DNA from: Lachnospiraceae bacterium
GTDB taxonomy: Bacteria; Bacillota; Clostridia; Lachnospirales; Lachnospiraceae
NCBI GenBank assembly: GCA_910575605.1
Contig: CAJTEW010000012.1
Location: 67,501 to 102,363 of the forward strand
Direction: 5' to 3'
DNA: 34,863 nt
The notes below the pieces were generated by a model that was given only the letters and a program-made list of their open reading frames with translations, made no database searches and was not told where the DNA came from. Positions 1-8,440 of the stretch are shown piece by piece (position 1 is the stretch's first letter; every line of letters starts with the position of its first letter). A program made the translations under genes and the position numbers.

Positions 1-1188
<1,188 letters not shown>

Positions 1189-1305
1189 AGAAGAGTGGAT
1201 AGGTAAAGGAGAAGATATTTCTTGTATGCAGTTTTGAAGGTACATAAGAGGAATAGTCCTTGCAGGGGAAGAAGAGGCAGGGGCTATAATTGAATTAAGG
1301 AATAA
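1189..1305 (+). other. 23S-tRNA spacer without a 5S rRNA gene
   Basis: These 117 bases lie between the 23S end and tRNA-Asn. They include the stretch around TGTATGCAGTTTTGAAGG, which resembles the transcribed spacer usually found after 23S genes in Lachnospiraceae. No 5S rRNA sequence is visible here or in the following kilobase. The operon therefore either lacks a 5S gene or carries it upstream of the window. Confidence 0.7.
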
Positions 1306-1377
1306 TCCTCGATAGCTCAATGGTAGAGCACACGGCTGTTAACCGTGGGGTTGTTGGTTCGAGCCCAACTCGGGGAG
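1306..1377 (+). tRNA. tRNA-Asn (anticodon GTT)
   Basis: A full cloverleaf can be drawn. The acceptor arms TCCTCGA (1306-1312) and TCGGGGA (1370-1376) pair over 7 bp, with discriminator G1377. The D arm is GCTCAATGGTAGAGC. The anticodon arm CACGG-CTGTTAA-CCGTG has anticodon GTT. The T arm contains GGTTCGAGCC. CCA is not encoded. It is probably co-transcribed with the rRNA operon. From 1320 onward the sequence is repeated exactly at 2979-3037, so this tRNA gene doubles as the left border of the adjacent cassette. Confidence 0.97.
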
Positions 1378-1378
1378 T
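1320..1378 (+). repeat. Direct repeat copy 1 (attL-like, inside tRNA-Asn)
   Basis: This is a 59-bp sequence, from the D loop of tRNA-Asn to one base past its 3' end, that recurs without a mismatch at 2979-3037. An exact 3'-end tRNA duplication flanking a gene cassette is the usual footprint of tyrosine-recombinase integration, in which the incoming element restores the tRNA gene. Confidence 0.85.
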
Positions 1379-1379
1379 T

Positions 1380-1420
1380 AAGAAAAGTCCGTATACGTTA
1401 GCGTTTGCGGGCTTTTCTTA
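1380..1420 (+). terminator. Terminator after tRNA-Asn
   Basis: AAGAAAAGTCCG (1380-1391) pairs with CGGGCTTTTCTT (1408-1419) around a 16-nt loop, with one G-T pair and T-rich 3' arm. It lies 3 nt past the tRNA and would end rRNA/tRNA operon transcription. Confidence 0.7.
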
Positions 1421-1592
1421 TACTCAAGATAGAAGAGAAGGATTAGAGAAAGCAATGTGCGGTTAACCGAAAAAGATAATACTCAATGGCTCAATGAAAG
1501 AGTTACATTTATTGAAACATATCATTAGGCGTTTAGTAGTGGCTTTTTGCGCAAAATGGAAGCAAAAGTAAAGGTTCGGCTTTTCATGTAAT
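1421..1592. other. Intergenic stretch, nothing recognised
   Basis: This AT-rich sequence lies between the tRNA terminator and the next hairpin. A short piece near 1485-1500 (GGCTCAATGAAAGAG) resembles a tRNA D arm, but no anticodon, T or acceptor arm can be built from the flanks. No ORF with a ribosome binding site is present. Confidence 0.5.
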
Positions 1593-1631
1593 GAAACCTT
1601 GTATTGAGTTTATGCAGGGTTTCTTTTTTGT
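1593..1631 (+). terminator. Terminator-like hairpin upstream of cassette promoter
   Basis: GAAACC (1593-1598) pairs with GGTTTC (1619-1624) and is followed by a run of six T residues. The stem is short (6 bp) and the loop long, so it is a moderate candidate. It would insulate the cassette genes from upstream rRNA transcription. Confidence 0.5.
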
Positions 1632-1640
1632 ATTAATCGA

Positions 1641-1669
1641 TTGAAGATAGTCGGAGAATAGATTATAAT
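1641..1669 (+). promoter_or_regulatory. Sigma-A-type promoter of the cassette
   Basis: TTGAAG (1641-1646) and TATAAT (1664-1669) are separated by exactly 17 bp, about 50 nt before the 94-aa gene. The -10 box is consensus and the -35 box matches at four of six positions. Confidence 0.7.
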
Positions 1670-1719
1670 ATATGAATAATCAAATAAGTGAAAGCAATAA
1701 AAACTAAGAGGGTGATGAA

Positions 1720-2004
1720 TTGGCTTCGCGAATAGCTGAGTACGATGAGAAAAGCGGCTTGCCTTTTGATCGTGGATATTTAGAGTGTGGCTTGCCATGT
1801 TTTTTACAGGAATCTATAGAGCAGATGAAAAAGGCATGGAAGAAACTAGACGCAGGGGAAGAGTATCTGCAATGGGACTGTGATTTCTGTAATCTGCAAA
1901 GCGATATCAACACAACAGAAGTAAATGGAATGATAAGCAGTGAACAGGCGTGGTATTTGCGGGAAAAATATCTGCGTATAGAAAAACATGAATTTATTGA
2001 ATGA
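1720..2004 (+). CDS. Small four-cysteine protein, partner of the HipA-like kinase
   Basis: The product is a 94-residue, acidic, probably cytosolic protein of unrecognised family. It has two cysteine pairs, C23-x3-C27 and C54-x2-C57 (WDCDFC), a layout that could hold one zinc ion. There is no signal peptide or membrane segment. The TTG start is supported by AGAGGGTG about 6 nt upstream, and no in-frame ATG gives a better choice. It is the first gene behind a good promoter and ends 31 nt before the kinase gene, so the two are probably co-transcribed. Its position suggests an antitoxin, a kinase substrate or an adaptor. That is inference from context only, and it has no visible DNA-binding helix-turn-helix like that of HipB. 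Confidence 0.75.
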   Translation: MASRIAEYDEKSGLPFDRGYLECGLPCFLQESIEQMKKAWKKLDAGEEYLQWDCDFCNLQSDINTTEVNGMISSEQAWYLREKYLRIEKHEFIE

Positions 2005-2035
2005 TAGTTAAAAGAAAGGAATATGATGTTCGGAT

Positions 2036-2944
2036 ATGATAGACTTTACAGAATTACCCAAAAGAAATAAATTATACGCGGGGGCAAATGGAAGCAAAAT
2101 ATCGGTTGTATATAACGGGGAACAGTATATGCTTAAATTTCCGCCGCATCCGGTGAAAAATCAAGATATGAGTTATAGCAACAGTTGCATTTCGGAGTAT
2201 TTGGGATGTAAGATATTTGAAAAAGCAGGAGTCCCTGTGCAGGAAACGATTCTTGGAACATATAAGACAAAAAAGGGTGTGGAAAAAATTGTTGTTGCAT
2301 GTAAAGATTTTACTTCTGTTGGGATTGAACTACAGGATTTTGCGTCTTTAAAAAATCAGATTATTGATTCAGAGCGAAATGGATATGGCACAGAGCTTGC
2401 GGACATTCTTTGTGTATTTGATGAACAGACGGCAATGGAGCCGGAGAAAATAAGAGAACGATTTTGGGATATGTTTATTGTGGATGCTTTTATTGGTAAC
2501 TGGGACAGACATAATGGTAATTGGGGTTTTTTGTATCATGTACAATCGGATGAATTAACACTGGCGCCAGTTTTTGATTGTGGGAGTTGTTTGTATCCAC
2601 AAGCAGATGAAAGAATGATTATGAAGATTCTTGCAGATAAACAGGAAATTAACCATCGCATTTTTAATATCCCGTTATCGGCTATTCAGAACAATGGAAA
2701 GAAAATTAATTACTACGAATTTATTTCTGCGTTAGACAATGAGGAGTGTAATAGAGCATTGTTACGGATTTTATCGCGGATAGACATGAAGGAGATTTTT
2801 AATGTAATTGAAAAAACGCCATTTATCAGTGATTTGCAAAAAGAGTTTTATAGAACAATGTTGATGGCAAGGAAGGAGCGTATCTTGGATTATTCTATAA
2901 AACGAATGTCTAAACAAGTAAGCAAATATGAGATGGAACGATAG
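2036..2944 (+). CDS. HipA/CtkA-like Ser/Thr protein kinase
   Basis: The 302-aa protein resembles the HipA-fold kinases of the CtkA type, which phosphorylate proteins on Ser/Thr and often act as toxins or effectors. Visible elements are a glycine-containing loop near the N terminus (YAGANGSKI, 14-22), a likely ATP-binding lysine in MLKF (K34), the catalytic loop GNWDRHNGNW (154-163, with D157 and N162) and a DFG-like metal site VFDCGS (D181). It lacks the N-terminal extension of E. coli HipA (about 440 aa), as expected for the short CtkA branch. ATG 2036 is the first start after an in-frame stop. The AAAGGA site is unusually far upstream (15 nt). It is partnered with the 94-aa gene inside the tRNA-bounded cassette. 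Toxicity and target are unknown. Confidence 0.85.
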   Translation: MIDFTELPKRNKLYAGANGSKISVVYNGEQYMLKFPPHPVKNQDMSYSNSCISEYLGCKIFEKAGVPVQETILGTYKTKKGVEKIVVACKDFTSVGIELQDFASLKNQIIDSERNGYGTELADILCVFDEQTAMEPEKIRERFWDMFIVDAFIGNWDRHNGNWGFLYHVQSDELTLAPVFDCGSCLYPQADERMIMKILADKQEINHRIFNIPLSAIQNNGKKINYYEFISALDNEECNRALLRILSRIDMKEIFNVIEKTPFISDLQKEFYRTMLMARKERILDYSIKRMSKQVSKYEMER

Positions 2945-2978
2945 TATTAGTTTTAATTTTCGGTGTGCGATTGTGTCG

Positions 2979-3037
2979 ATGGTAGAGCACACGGCTGTTA
3001 ACCGTGGGGTTGTTGGTTCGAGCCCAACTCGGGGAGT
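2979..3037 (+). repeat. Direct repeat copy 2: truncated tRNA-Asn (attR-like)
   Basis: This is an exact copy of bases 1320-1378. It contains the D-stem 3' side, complete anticodon arm, T arm and acceptor 3' strand of tRNA-Asn. The 5' acceptor strand is missing: the bases at 2965-2971 cannot pair with TCGGGGA, so this is not a functional tRNA gene. It lies 34 nt after the kinase stop codon. Confidence 0.9.
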
Positions 3038-3040
3038 CTG

Positions 3041-3077
3041 AAATTCGTATACATGAATGTATACGGATTTTTTATTT
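3041..3077 (+). terminator. Terminator after the tRNA fragment
   Basis: CGTATACA (3046-3053) and TGTATACG (3058-3065) form a perfect stem around a TGAA tetraloop, extendable outward, and are followed by GATTTTTTATTT. It would stop transcripts from the kinase operon. Like the terminator after the intact tRNA, it contains CGTATAC, so it may descend from the original tRNA terminator. Confidence 0.85.
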
Positions 3078-3080
3078 ATT

Positions 3081-3502
3081 AAATCAGCGCCTAGTATTGT
3101 CCCTGTTATTAGGACGGTTCCAAATTCCAGTAATGCCCGCGTGGTCTGTTCCAGAAGGCAGCCTAGAAAATATTGACTTCGCGGTGCCGGAGACAATAGG
3201 AGCATCTCCAAGGTGCCTTCTCTTAATTCAGTAATTAAAGCTCGCCCTATATTCATTAATGTTGAAACTGCCAAGATATTTAGCGCGGAACCTAATACAA
3301 TGTAGGTCATGTAATCAGCGCCATTTGTATATTCATTAAACTGGTTATTTAGATTTCCATGCATAAAGTAATGATAAATGAAATATGGAAATATTATTTG
3401 GGAGATTCCGTTTAATATTCTCGAGATAACAAAGGACCAGGGAACAGCCCGTAACACTCCGATTCTATTTTTTCTATATGTTGTATAGATAACGTTGTAC
3501 AT
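3081..3502 (-). pseudogene. ABC-2 type transporter permease, N-terminal fragment
   Basis: Reading leftward from ATG at 3502 (AGGAGA upstream), about 140 residues look like the first half of a DrrB/NodJ-type ABC-2 permease. There are membrane segments (FVISRILNGISQIIFPYFIYHYF, given here only as residues 26-48, and YIVLGSALNILAVSTL) and the family hallmark REGTLEMLLLSP near residues 93-104. Homology stops around 3081. The frame then runs through the terminator and tRNA fragment, giving the familiar spurious peptide VGLEPTTPRL. The second half of the permease and its ATPase are absent. The gene was cut at or near the recombination junction. Confidence 0.75.
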
Positions 3503-3718
3503 GTCTGTTCTCCTATTACATTTTCTTTTCAGTTAATTCTTTATATTTCTTTTCTAAATGTAGATATTATAAGTATTCTTTTTTAATTGTCAATATAATT
3601 TCATATTGTTTGAACTGATATTTTTTGCGCCTTTTTTGATAAAGTAATTTTCGAACTTGAAAGTGAGTCCAGGATCAGATTTTTTCAAATGATAATCGTA
3701 TTTAGTGCTTTTTTATGG

Positions 3719-3724
3719 TATACT
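3719..3724 (+). promoter_or_regulatory. Possible -10 box for the AraC-type regulator
   Basis: TATACT lies 46 nt before the start codon in an AT-rich leader. No convincing -35 hexamer is found at 16-18 bp, so the promoter may be weak or need an activator. The 268-bp gap 3503-3770 also contains the ribosome binding site of the reverse-strand permease fragment and nothing else recognised. Confidence 0.35.
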
Positions 3725-3770
3725 TCATGGTGTTAAAAATGAAAAGCTCCAAGAATAAAAGGAGGACATC

Positions 3771-5879
3771 ATGCTTCAACAGCTTCGTCTGTCAAAACTA
3801 GGAAAGCACTGGATATTATCATTAATTGCAGGTTTTTTGCTTATTTTCTGCTCACTTTTTGTTGTAAACATGAAGGCAGTCCACCTGATGCAGAATGACA
3901 AAATACAGGAATCAGAAAAAATAACAGATACGGCGCGGCGCAGTGTAGACCATTATTTATTTACCCTGAAGGAATCCGCATCAGAATTAATGCTGAATAA
4001 TCAAAATATGGCGCTTCAGTCAGCAGAGGACAGAAAAGAGTTTGTTTCTGCGTCTTCTTACAGATATTCAGAGCTTATGTACAATATTAAGATGGCAAAT
4101 GCTCTGGTAGAGGATATTTATATCTATTATCCAATGCAGGACTATATTGTTGGGACAGAAGGTAATTATCTATCCAAAAGCTATTTCCTTCTTTGCAATC
4201 ATCTGATGGAGGAAGGATATTCTGCCTGGAAAGAGGAAGTTCTGGAATCGGAAAGGACAGGGTTTTTCTTTGAGGAGCAGGAGGAAGGAGAACAGAAACT
4301 ATACTTTCGGCAGCGTATGCCGGCAGGTCTTGAGAGAGAGTCGGTTTCTGTACTGATTATCTGTGTGGATGGTGCTGAATTTGCCAGGCTTTTAGATATG
4401 ACCCTTCCTCATGACGGGAGTACATCCATTGCAGTGTTTAATAATGAGAATGAATTATATCAGGAGAGCATAGAGGAAGAGGCGCCGCCCTGGGAGGAGA
4501 TATTCCCTCTTTTTGGAAGTATGGGAAATGGCATGCAGGAGATTCAGGACAAGGCATATATAGGCTGGCGTATGCTGTCAGATTATGGAACATTTTACTA
4601 TGTGGTTATCAGTGACAGAGCCGCGCTGCTTTCACATCTCAGTCCGATACAGCATCTGCTTATTGTCGGAATTCTGTTGTGTACGGCTGCGGGACTTACC
4701 CTGTCAGTATTTCTAAGCTTTAAGCATTACATGTCAGTAGAGAAGACTATCAACAGCTTAAATGAAAAGGTAATCTGGAACTTGAAGGAAAATATGCTGA
4801 TAGATGTGTTGAACCAACGGCTTACGGACGAGAGTTCCATAAAGATTTTACTGCAGGCCAGCGGCATCACACTGGATTATATATATTACCGCTTTCTTTT
4901 AGCAGATGTATCTTTTGAAAAGAATAAAAGTCAGATTAAGGAGTGGATTTTAAATTCTGGAAAAATATTAGAGCAGGAATATGGATCAGTAGATGTGATA
5001 CCTGCAGTGATTGGAGGAAGAGTAGTATTTCTGCTTAATTATGATACGTCAGAGTATGACCCGGCATCCAGACTTAAGGAAATCTTTCAGAAAGTATGCA
5101 GAATATGCATGATTGTAAAATATAGTGAAGAATTTATGTCTCCGGCACAGATGGCATTAATTTATGAGCAGACCGTATTACTCTTTCAGGAGCAGCTGGG
5201 GCAGACAGGGGATATGTCATATGTACAGGATAAGGAGGGAGAAATCCTTTTGGAGCGGTGGAGGAAAACGCTGGTTTTCAGAGAGTATGCAAATGGCGCG
5301 GAGATGATTCCTGAGCTTATGGATAAATATGTAGCATCCTCCCCCGATTCCTATATTCGGATGAGCAGACAGTATACATTGGTGAACGAGACGCTCCAGG
5401 CTTTAGAGTCGGAAGATGAAAAACATCATACTGTCTTGTTTACATCTTATTTGGACAAGATGAAGAACTGTACCGGAGTACAGGAGGTATCAAAATGTAT
5501 TCAGGAAATTTTAAAGAGGCTTGAACAGCTTAATAGCCAATATACTACAAACCAGAAGGATAGACTTGTATATAGGATTAAGAGAATTATCGAGGAAAAT
5601 TACAATCAGCACTATCTTGGTCTGAATTATATTTCTGAGCAGGTGAATGTAAGTACGTCGTATGTATCTAAAGTGTTCAAGGAAGAATACGGAATGGGTG
5701 TGGTAGAATATATGAACTGGCTTAGAATTGATAATGCGAAAAAGATTATGAGGACTCAGCAACTTACTGTAAAAGAAATTGCGGAAAAGGTAGGCTTTAC
5801 AAGTGATATCCATTTTATCAGGATTTTCAAAAAATATGAGAATACAACGCCGGGAGTGTATCAAAAGCAGAGCAGATAG
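3771..5879 (+). CDS. Membrane-anchored AraC/XylS-family regulator (YesN-like)
   Basis: The 702-aa protein combines an extracellular sensor with an intracellular DNA-binding domain. A first membrane helix spans about residues 15-37. An extracytoplasmic domain of about 250 residues follows (Cache-like by position, not by a clear motif), and a second helix is near 292-316. A linker region leads to a C-terminal double helix-turn-helix AraC domain at about 596-702, with ISEQVNVSTSYVSKVFKEE and VKEIAEKVGFTSDIHFIRIF. The start has AAAGGAGG 6 nt upstream. Its location directly before the sugar-binding lipoprotein and permeases indicates it senses an extracellular carbohydrate and activates that operon, the usual arrangement for this family in Lachnospiraceae. 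The ligand is unknown. Confidence 0.92.
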   Translation: MLQQLRLSKLGKHWILSLIAGFLLIFCSLFVVNMKAVHLMQNDKIQESEKITDTARRSVDHYLFTLKESASELMLNNQNMALQSAEDRKEFVSASSYRYSELMYNIKMANALVEDIYIYYPMQDYIVGTEGNYLSKSYFLLCNHLMEEGYSAWKEEVLESERTGFFFEEQEEGEQKLYFRQRMPAGLERESVSVLIICVDGAEFARLLDMTLPHDGSTSIAVFNNENELYQESIEEEAPPWEEIFPLFGSMGNGMQEIQDKAYIGWRMLSDYGTFYYVVISDRAALLSHLSPIQHLLIVGILLCTAAGLTLSVFLSFKHYMSVEKTINSLNEKVIWNLKENMLIDVLNQRLTDESSIKILLQASGITLDYIYYRFLLADVSFEKNKSQIKEWILNSGKILEQEYGSVDVIPAVIGGRVVFLLNYDTSEYDPASRLKEIFQKVCRICMIVKYSEEFMSPAQMALIYEQTVLLFQEQLGQTGDMSYVQDKEGEILLERWRKTLVFREYANGAEMIPELMDKYVASSPDSYIRMSRQYTLVNETLQALESEDEKHHTVLFTSYLDKMKNCTGVQEVSKCIQEILKRLEQLNSQYTTNQKDRLVYRIKRIIEENYNQHYLGLNYISEQVNVSTSYVSKVFKEEYGMGVVEYMNWLRIDNAKKIMRTQQLTVKEIAEKVGFTSDIHFIRIFKKYENTTPGVYQKQSR

Positions 5880-6002
5880 CTAAAAATGTTAATTCTGCAG
5901 TATAGGCAAGAATTGTTTATCTTCATAAAATGTATATTTTTGGTCAGAAAACAGCTGAAAATTTATATATTTTGCTAAAAAATTGAAAAATAAATTTGTT
6001 TA

Positions 6003-6047
6003 AATTACACAGGAAATTTTTCTGAAGGGTTCCTGTGTAATTTTTGT
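6003..6047 (+). terminator. Terminator after the AraC-type regulator
   Basis: AATTACACAGGAA pairs with TTCCTGTGTAATT over 13 bp (6003-6015 and 6030-6042), followed by TTTTTGTTT. The arm sequence is AT-rich at the base and could work in both directions. It separates regulator and transporter transcription units. Confidence 0.85.
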
Positions 6048-6050
6048 TTA

Positions 6051-6079
6051 TTTAAAGTATATATTTCCTATCCTATAAT
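6051..6079 (+). promoter_or_regulatory. Promoter of the sugar ABC transporter operon
   Basis: TTTAAA (6051-6056) and consensus TATAAT (6074-6079) have a 17-bp spacer, about 100 nt before the binding-protein gene. The weak -35 box fits a promoter activated by the adjacent AraC-type regulator. No clear operator repeat was identified. Confidence 0.5.
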
Positions 6080-6181
6080 TGTAAGTAGTTCAGGCAGACA
6101 AATATCAAGTTATGTTATGAAGGATGCATCCAAAACATATCTGCCCAAAACAAGAATATAAAGAAAGGTAAGGAAAGATTC

Positions 6182-7474
6182 ATGAAAAAGGTTATAAAGA
6201 AAATGGTATCTGCACTACTGTGCATCATATTGACGGTGGGTATGCTTGCAGGCTGCGGGAAAAGTGACAGCAATGCTCCCGATGAGGGAGCAAAATCAGA
6301 GGGCGCAGTGTTAGATGTATGGCTTCCGCCTCTTAGTGAGAACCAGGATGACAAGGACATATGGGATAAGATTGTAGAACCATTTGAAGAAGAGAATAAT
6401 TGTACTGTAAATGTAGAGATTGTTCCCTGGGGCAACTATGAAGAGAAATATCTGACTGGCATTACCTCTGGCGAGGGTCCGGATGTAGGATACATGTATA
6501 TGGAGATGATTAGTGATTTTATCGATATGGGTGCCGTTGAACCATTAGATGATTATCTTACTGATGATGACAGGGATAATTTTCTGTATTTGTCCAATGG
6601 CATTATAGAAGGAAAACAGTACTGCCTTCCGATTATTGTAGGAAATGTTATCGTAATGTGCTATAACAAGGATATTCTTGTCGCAAACGGAGTTACAGAG
6701 GTGCCGGACAACTGCACCTGGGATGAATTTATAGAAATATGTAAAAAAGTAAAGATAGGGACTGATGGAAGTACAGAGGTATACCCTTTTGTACAGCGCT
6801 GGGGAAATCCTTCTATCAGTACACTGAATTCGTCCTTCTATCCATATGTATGGCAGGGTAATGGCTCCTTATTTAATGAGGATGGTACGGCTTTAACGAT
6901 TGACAGCGAAGCAGGTAAGGACGCAGTCCAGTTCTTGTATGACTTACGTTTTACACATCAAATTCTTCCCGATGTTGTTACAAGTTTGACTGCTGATGAC
7001 TGTATCAGCTATTTCTGTGAGGGAAAAACTGCCTTTGTGGAGATGGAGAGTTCCAGTACAGTGCAGTTTGATGATGCCGGCATTAACTGGGGATTTATTA
7101 CCAGCCTGACAAAGGAGAAAAAGGGGACCTTTGTAGCTTCTGATTCTCTTGTGCTTATGTCCAATGCCGAAAACAAGGAACTGGCATACAAGCTTATACA
7201 GTTTATGCTTAGCGGACCATCTATGACAGAATATCATAAATCTGCACAGTTTGCGCCAATAGGAAAAGATGAAGAATATCATGACAACCCGGCATTTGAA
7301 AAGGTTTATGAGGAGGATGGAGCAGAACTTCACAGTCTGTCTCCGGCAAAGGGAAGCTCTAAGATTTATGATTCACTTTATAAGAATCTGCAGCTTATGA
7401 TGATGGGAGAGAAACAGCCGGACGAGGTAATCAGCGAATCTGTTTCCTATGCGGATACGATTCTTAATGAATAG
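6182..7474 (+). CDS. Carbohydrate ABC transporter substrate-binding lipoprotein (CUT1)
   Basis: The 430-aa protein has a lipoprotein signal peptide: lysine-rich start, hydrophobic stretch and lipobox LAGC with the lipidated cysteine at residue 25. The mature part resembles family-1 extracellular solute-binding proteins (MalE-like): early VWLPPLSENQDD, then GEGPDVGYMYME and the YNKDIL region typical of sugar-binding proteins. The start is preceded by AAGGAAAG. It would capture a sugar or oligosaccharide outside the cell for the two downstream permeases. The sequence does not tell which sugar. Confidence 0.93.
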   Translation: MKKVIKKMVSALLCIILTVGMLAGCGKSDSNAPDEGAKSEGAVLDVWLPPLSENQDDKDIWDKIVEPFEEENNCTVNVEIVPWGNYEEKYLTGITSGEGPDVGYMYMEMISDFIDMGAVEPLDDYLTDDDRDNFLYLSNGIIEGKQYCLPIIVGNVIVMCYNKDILVANGVTEVPDNCTWDEFIEICKKVKIGTDGSTEVYPFVQRWGNPSISTLNSSFYPYVWQGNGSLFNEDGTALTIDSEAGKDAVQFLYDLRFTHQILPDVVTSLTADDCISYFCEGKTAFVEMESSSTVQFDDAGINWGFITSLTKEKKGTFVASDSLVLMSNAENKELAYKLIQFMLSGPSMTEYHKSAQFAPIGKDEEYHDNPAFEKVYEEDGAELHSLSPAKGSSKIYDSLYKNLQLMMMGEKQPDEVISESVSYADTILNE

Positions 7475-7490
7475 TAGAAAAAAGGGCGGG

Positions 7491-7515
7491 TGCAGGCTGC
7501 TTTATAAAGCCTGCA
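7491..7515 (+). promoter_or_regulatory. Intercistronic hairpin between binding protein and permease
   Basis: TGCAGGCT (7491-7498) and AGCCTGCA (7508-7515) form a perfect 8-bp stem with a 9-nt loop and no T run after it. It lies between the stop of the binding-protein gene and the permease Shine-Dalgarno site. Such hairpins commonly protect the upstream mRNA, which would allow more binding protein than permease. That role is inferred here. Confidence 0.55.
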
Positions 7516-7537
7516 TCTCCTTACAGGAGGAGTATCA

Positions 7538-8440
7538 ATGAAACGAAAAAAATTACGCTGGAGTACAGTCAGTGCATATTTTTTTATTCTGCCCAGCATT
7601 ATCCTACTTCTTACGTTCCATGTGATTCCTATTTTTATGACTGCAGGATATAGCTTTACTTCATATAATGTACTACAGCCTCCAAAATTCATTGGGATAG
7701 GTAATTACCAGGCAGTTCTTAAGGACCCCTATATTACCTCGTCCCTGATCAATACAGGTATTTATGCACTCATTGTTGTGCCAGTACAGACGATTTTATC
7801 TATGGCAATTGCATATGTGCTGGCAAGAAAATGTAAAAACCGTTTTGGAAATTTTGTGAGGAGTGCATTGTTTATTCCGGTTATCACATCTATGGTGCTT
7901 ACAGCAGCGGTATGGCGCCTTTTGCTCTCTGGAGATCCAGAAGGTGTTATGAATTCGGTTATAGGAATTTTGGGCATAGAACCTGTAAATTGGCTTGGCA
8001 GCAGCTGGCCGGCTTTGTTTTCCGTCTGTCTGATTGGAATATGGAAGAATGTGGGATATTTTATGGTTATATTTTATGCGGGCATGATGGATATACCGGT
8101 ATCACTATATGAGGCGGCTACAGTTGACGGGGCGGGAAGCACAAGGCAGTTTTTTTCCATTACATTACCCCTTTTAAGGCCTATTACATACCTGGTGGTT
8201 ACGCTCGGGACAATCTGGTCATTTCAGGTGTTTGATTTGGTATATACACTGACAGGAGGCGGACCAGGACGGGCTACTATGACCCTTGTGCTCACAATCT
8301 ACAATTCGGCATTTAAGGATTTTAAGATGGGGTATGCAAGTGCGGTATCTATGGTGCTGCTGGCAATTGTACTTTTTATATCCTTTTTACAGAAGGTTGT
8401 GTTTCGGGAAAAGGATGAGGGAAGGAGGAAACATGCATGA
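7538..8440 (+). CDS. Sugar ABC transporter permease, MalF/UgpA type
   Basis: The 300-aa integral membrane protein has about six transmembrane segments. The cytoplasmic EAA loop, which contacts the ATPase, is YEAATVDGAGSTRQFF (191-206), a clear match to the binding-protein-dependent transport permease signature. A strong ACAGGAGGAG site precedes ATG. Its last bases overlap the start of the next permease gene (ATGA), implying translational coupling. It forms the import channel with the following gene. No cognate ATPase lies in the operon. Confidence 0.95.
   Translation: MKRKKLRWSTVSAYFFILPSIILLLTFHVIPIFMTAGYSFTSYNVLQPPKFIGIGNYQAVLKDPYITSSLINTGIYALIVVPVQTILSMAIAYVLARKCKNRFGNFVRSALFIPVITSMVLTAAVWRLLLSGDPEGVMNSVIGILGIEPVNWLGSSWPALFSVCLIGIWKNVGYFMVIFYAGMMDIPVSLYEAATVDGAGSTRQFFSITLPLLRPITYLVVTLGTIWSFQVFDLVYTLTGGGPGRATMTLVLTIYNSAFKDFKMGYASAVSMVLLAIVLFISFLQKVVFREKDEGRRKHA

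Larger units (their letters stand above)
1320..3037 (+). mobile_element. Candidate tRNA-Asn-integrated cassette (no integrase)
   Basis: The segment between the two 59-bp tRNA repeats is about 1.66 kb. It contains one promoter, a 94-aa gene and a HipA/CtkA-like kinase gene, all on the plus strand. There is no integrase, excisionase or replication gene inside. It could be the remnant of a larger island whose integrase was deleted, a satellite mobilised in trans, or a tRNA tandem duplication later filled with other DNA. The exact repeats argue for a recombination event that is not very old. The mobility call is inference. Confidence 0.5.

Noticed and set aside
1480-1530. D-arm-like sequence GGCTCAATGAAAGAG as a decayed tRNA
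   Set aside because: No anticodon, T or acceptor arm can be paired with it; the similarity is too short.
3004-3234. Plus-strand ORF of 76 codons starting in the tRNA fragment
   Set aside because: It begins inside tRNA sequence and runs antisense to the permease fragment; there is no ribosome binding site.
2771-3502. A 243-codon reverse ORF as one intact protein
   Set aside because: Only its first ~140 codons are permease-like. The rest is reverse-strand tRNA, giving the well-known artefact peptide VGLEPTTPRL, and antisense of the kinase gene.
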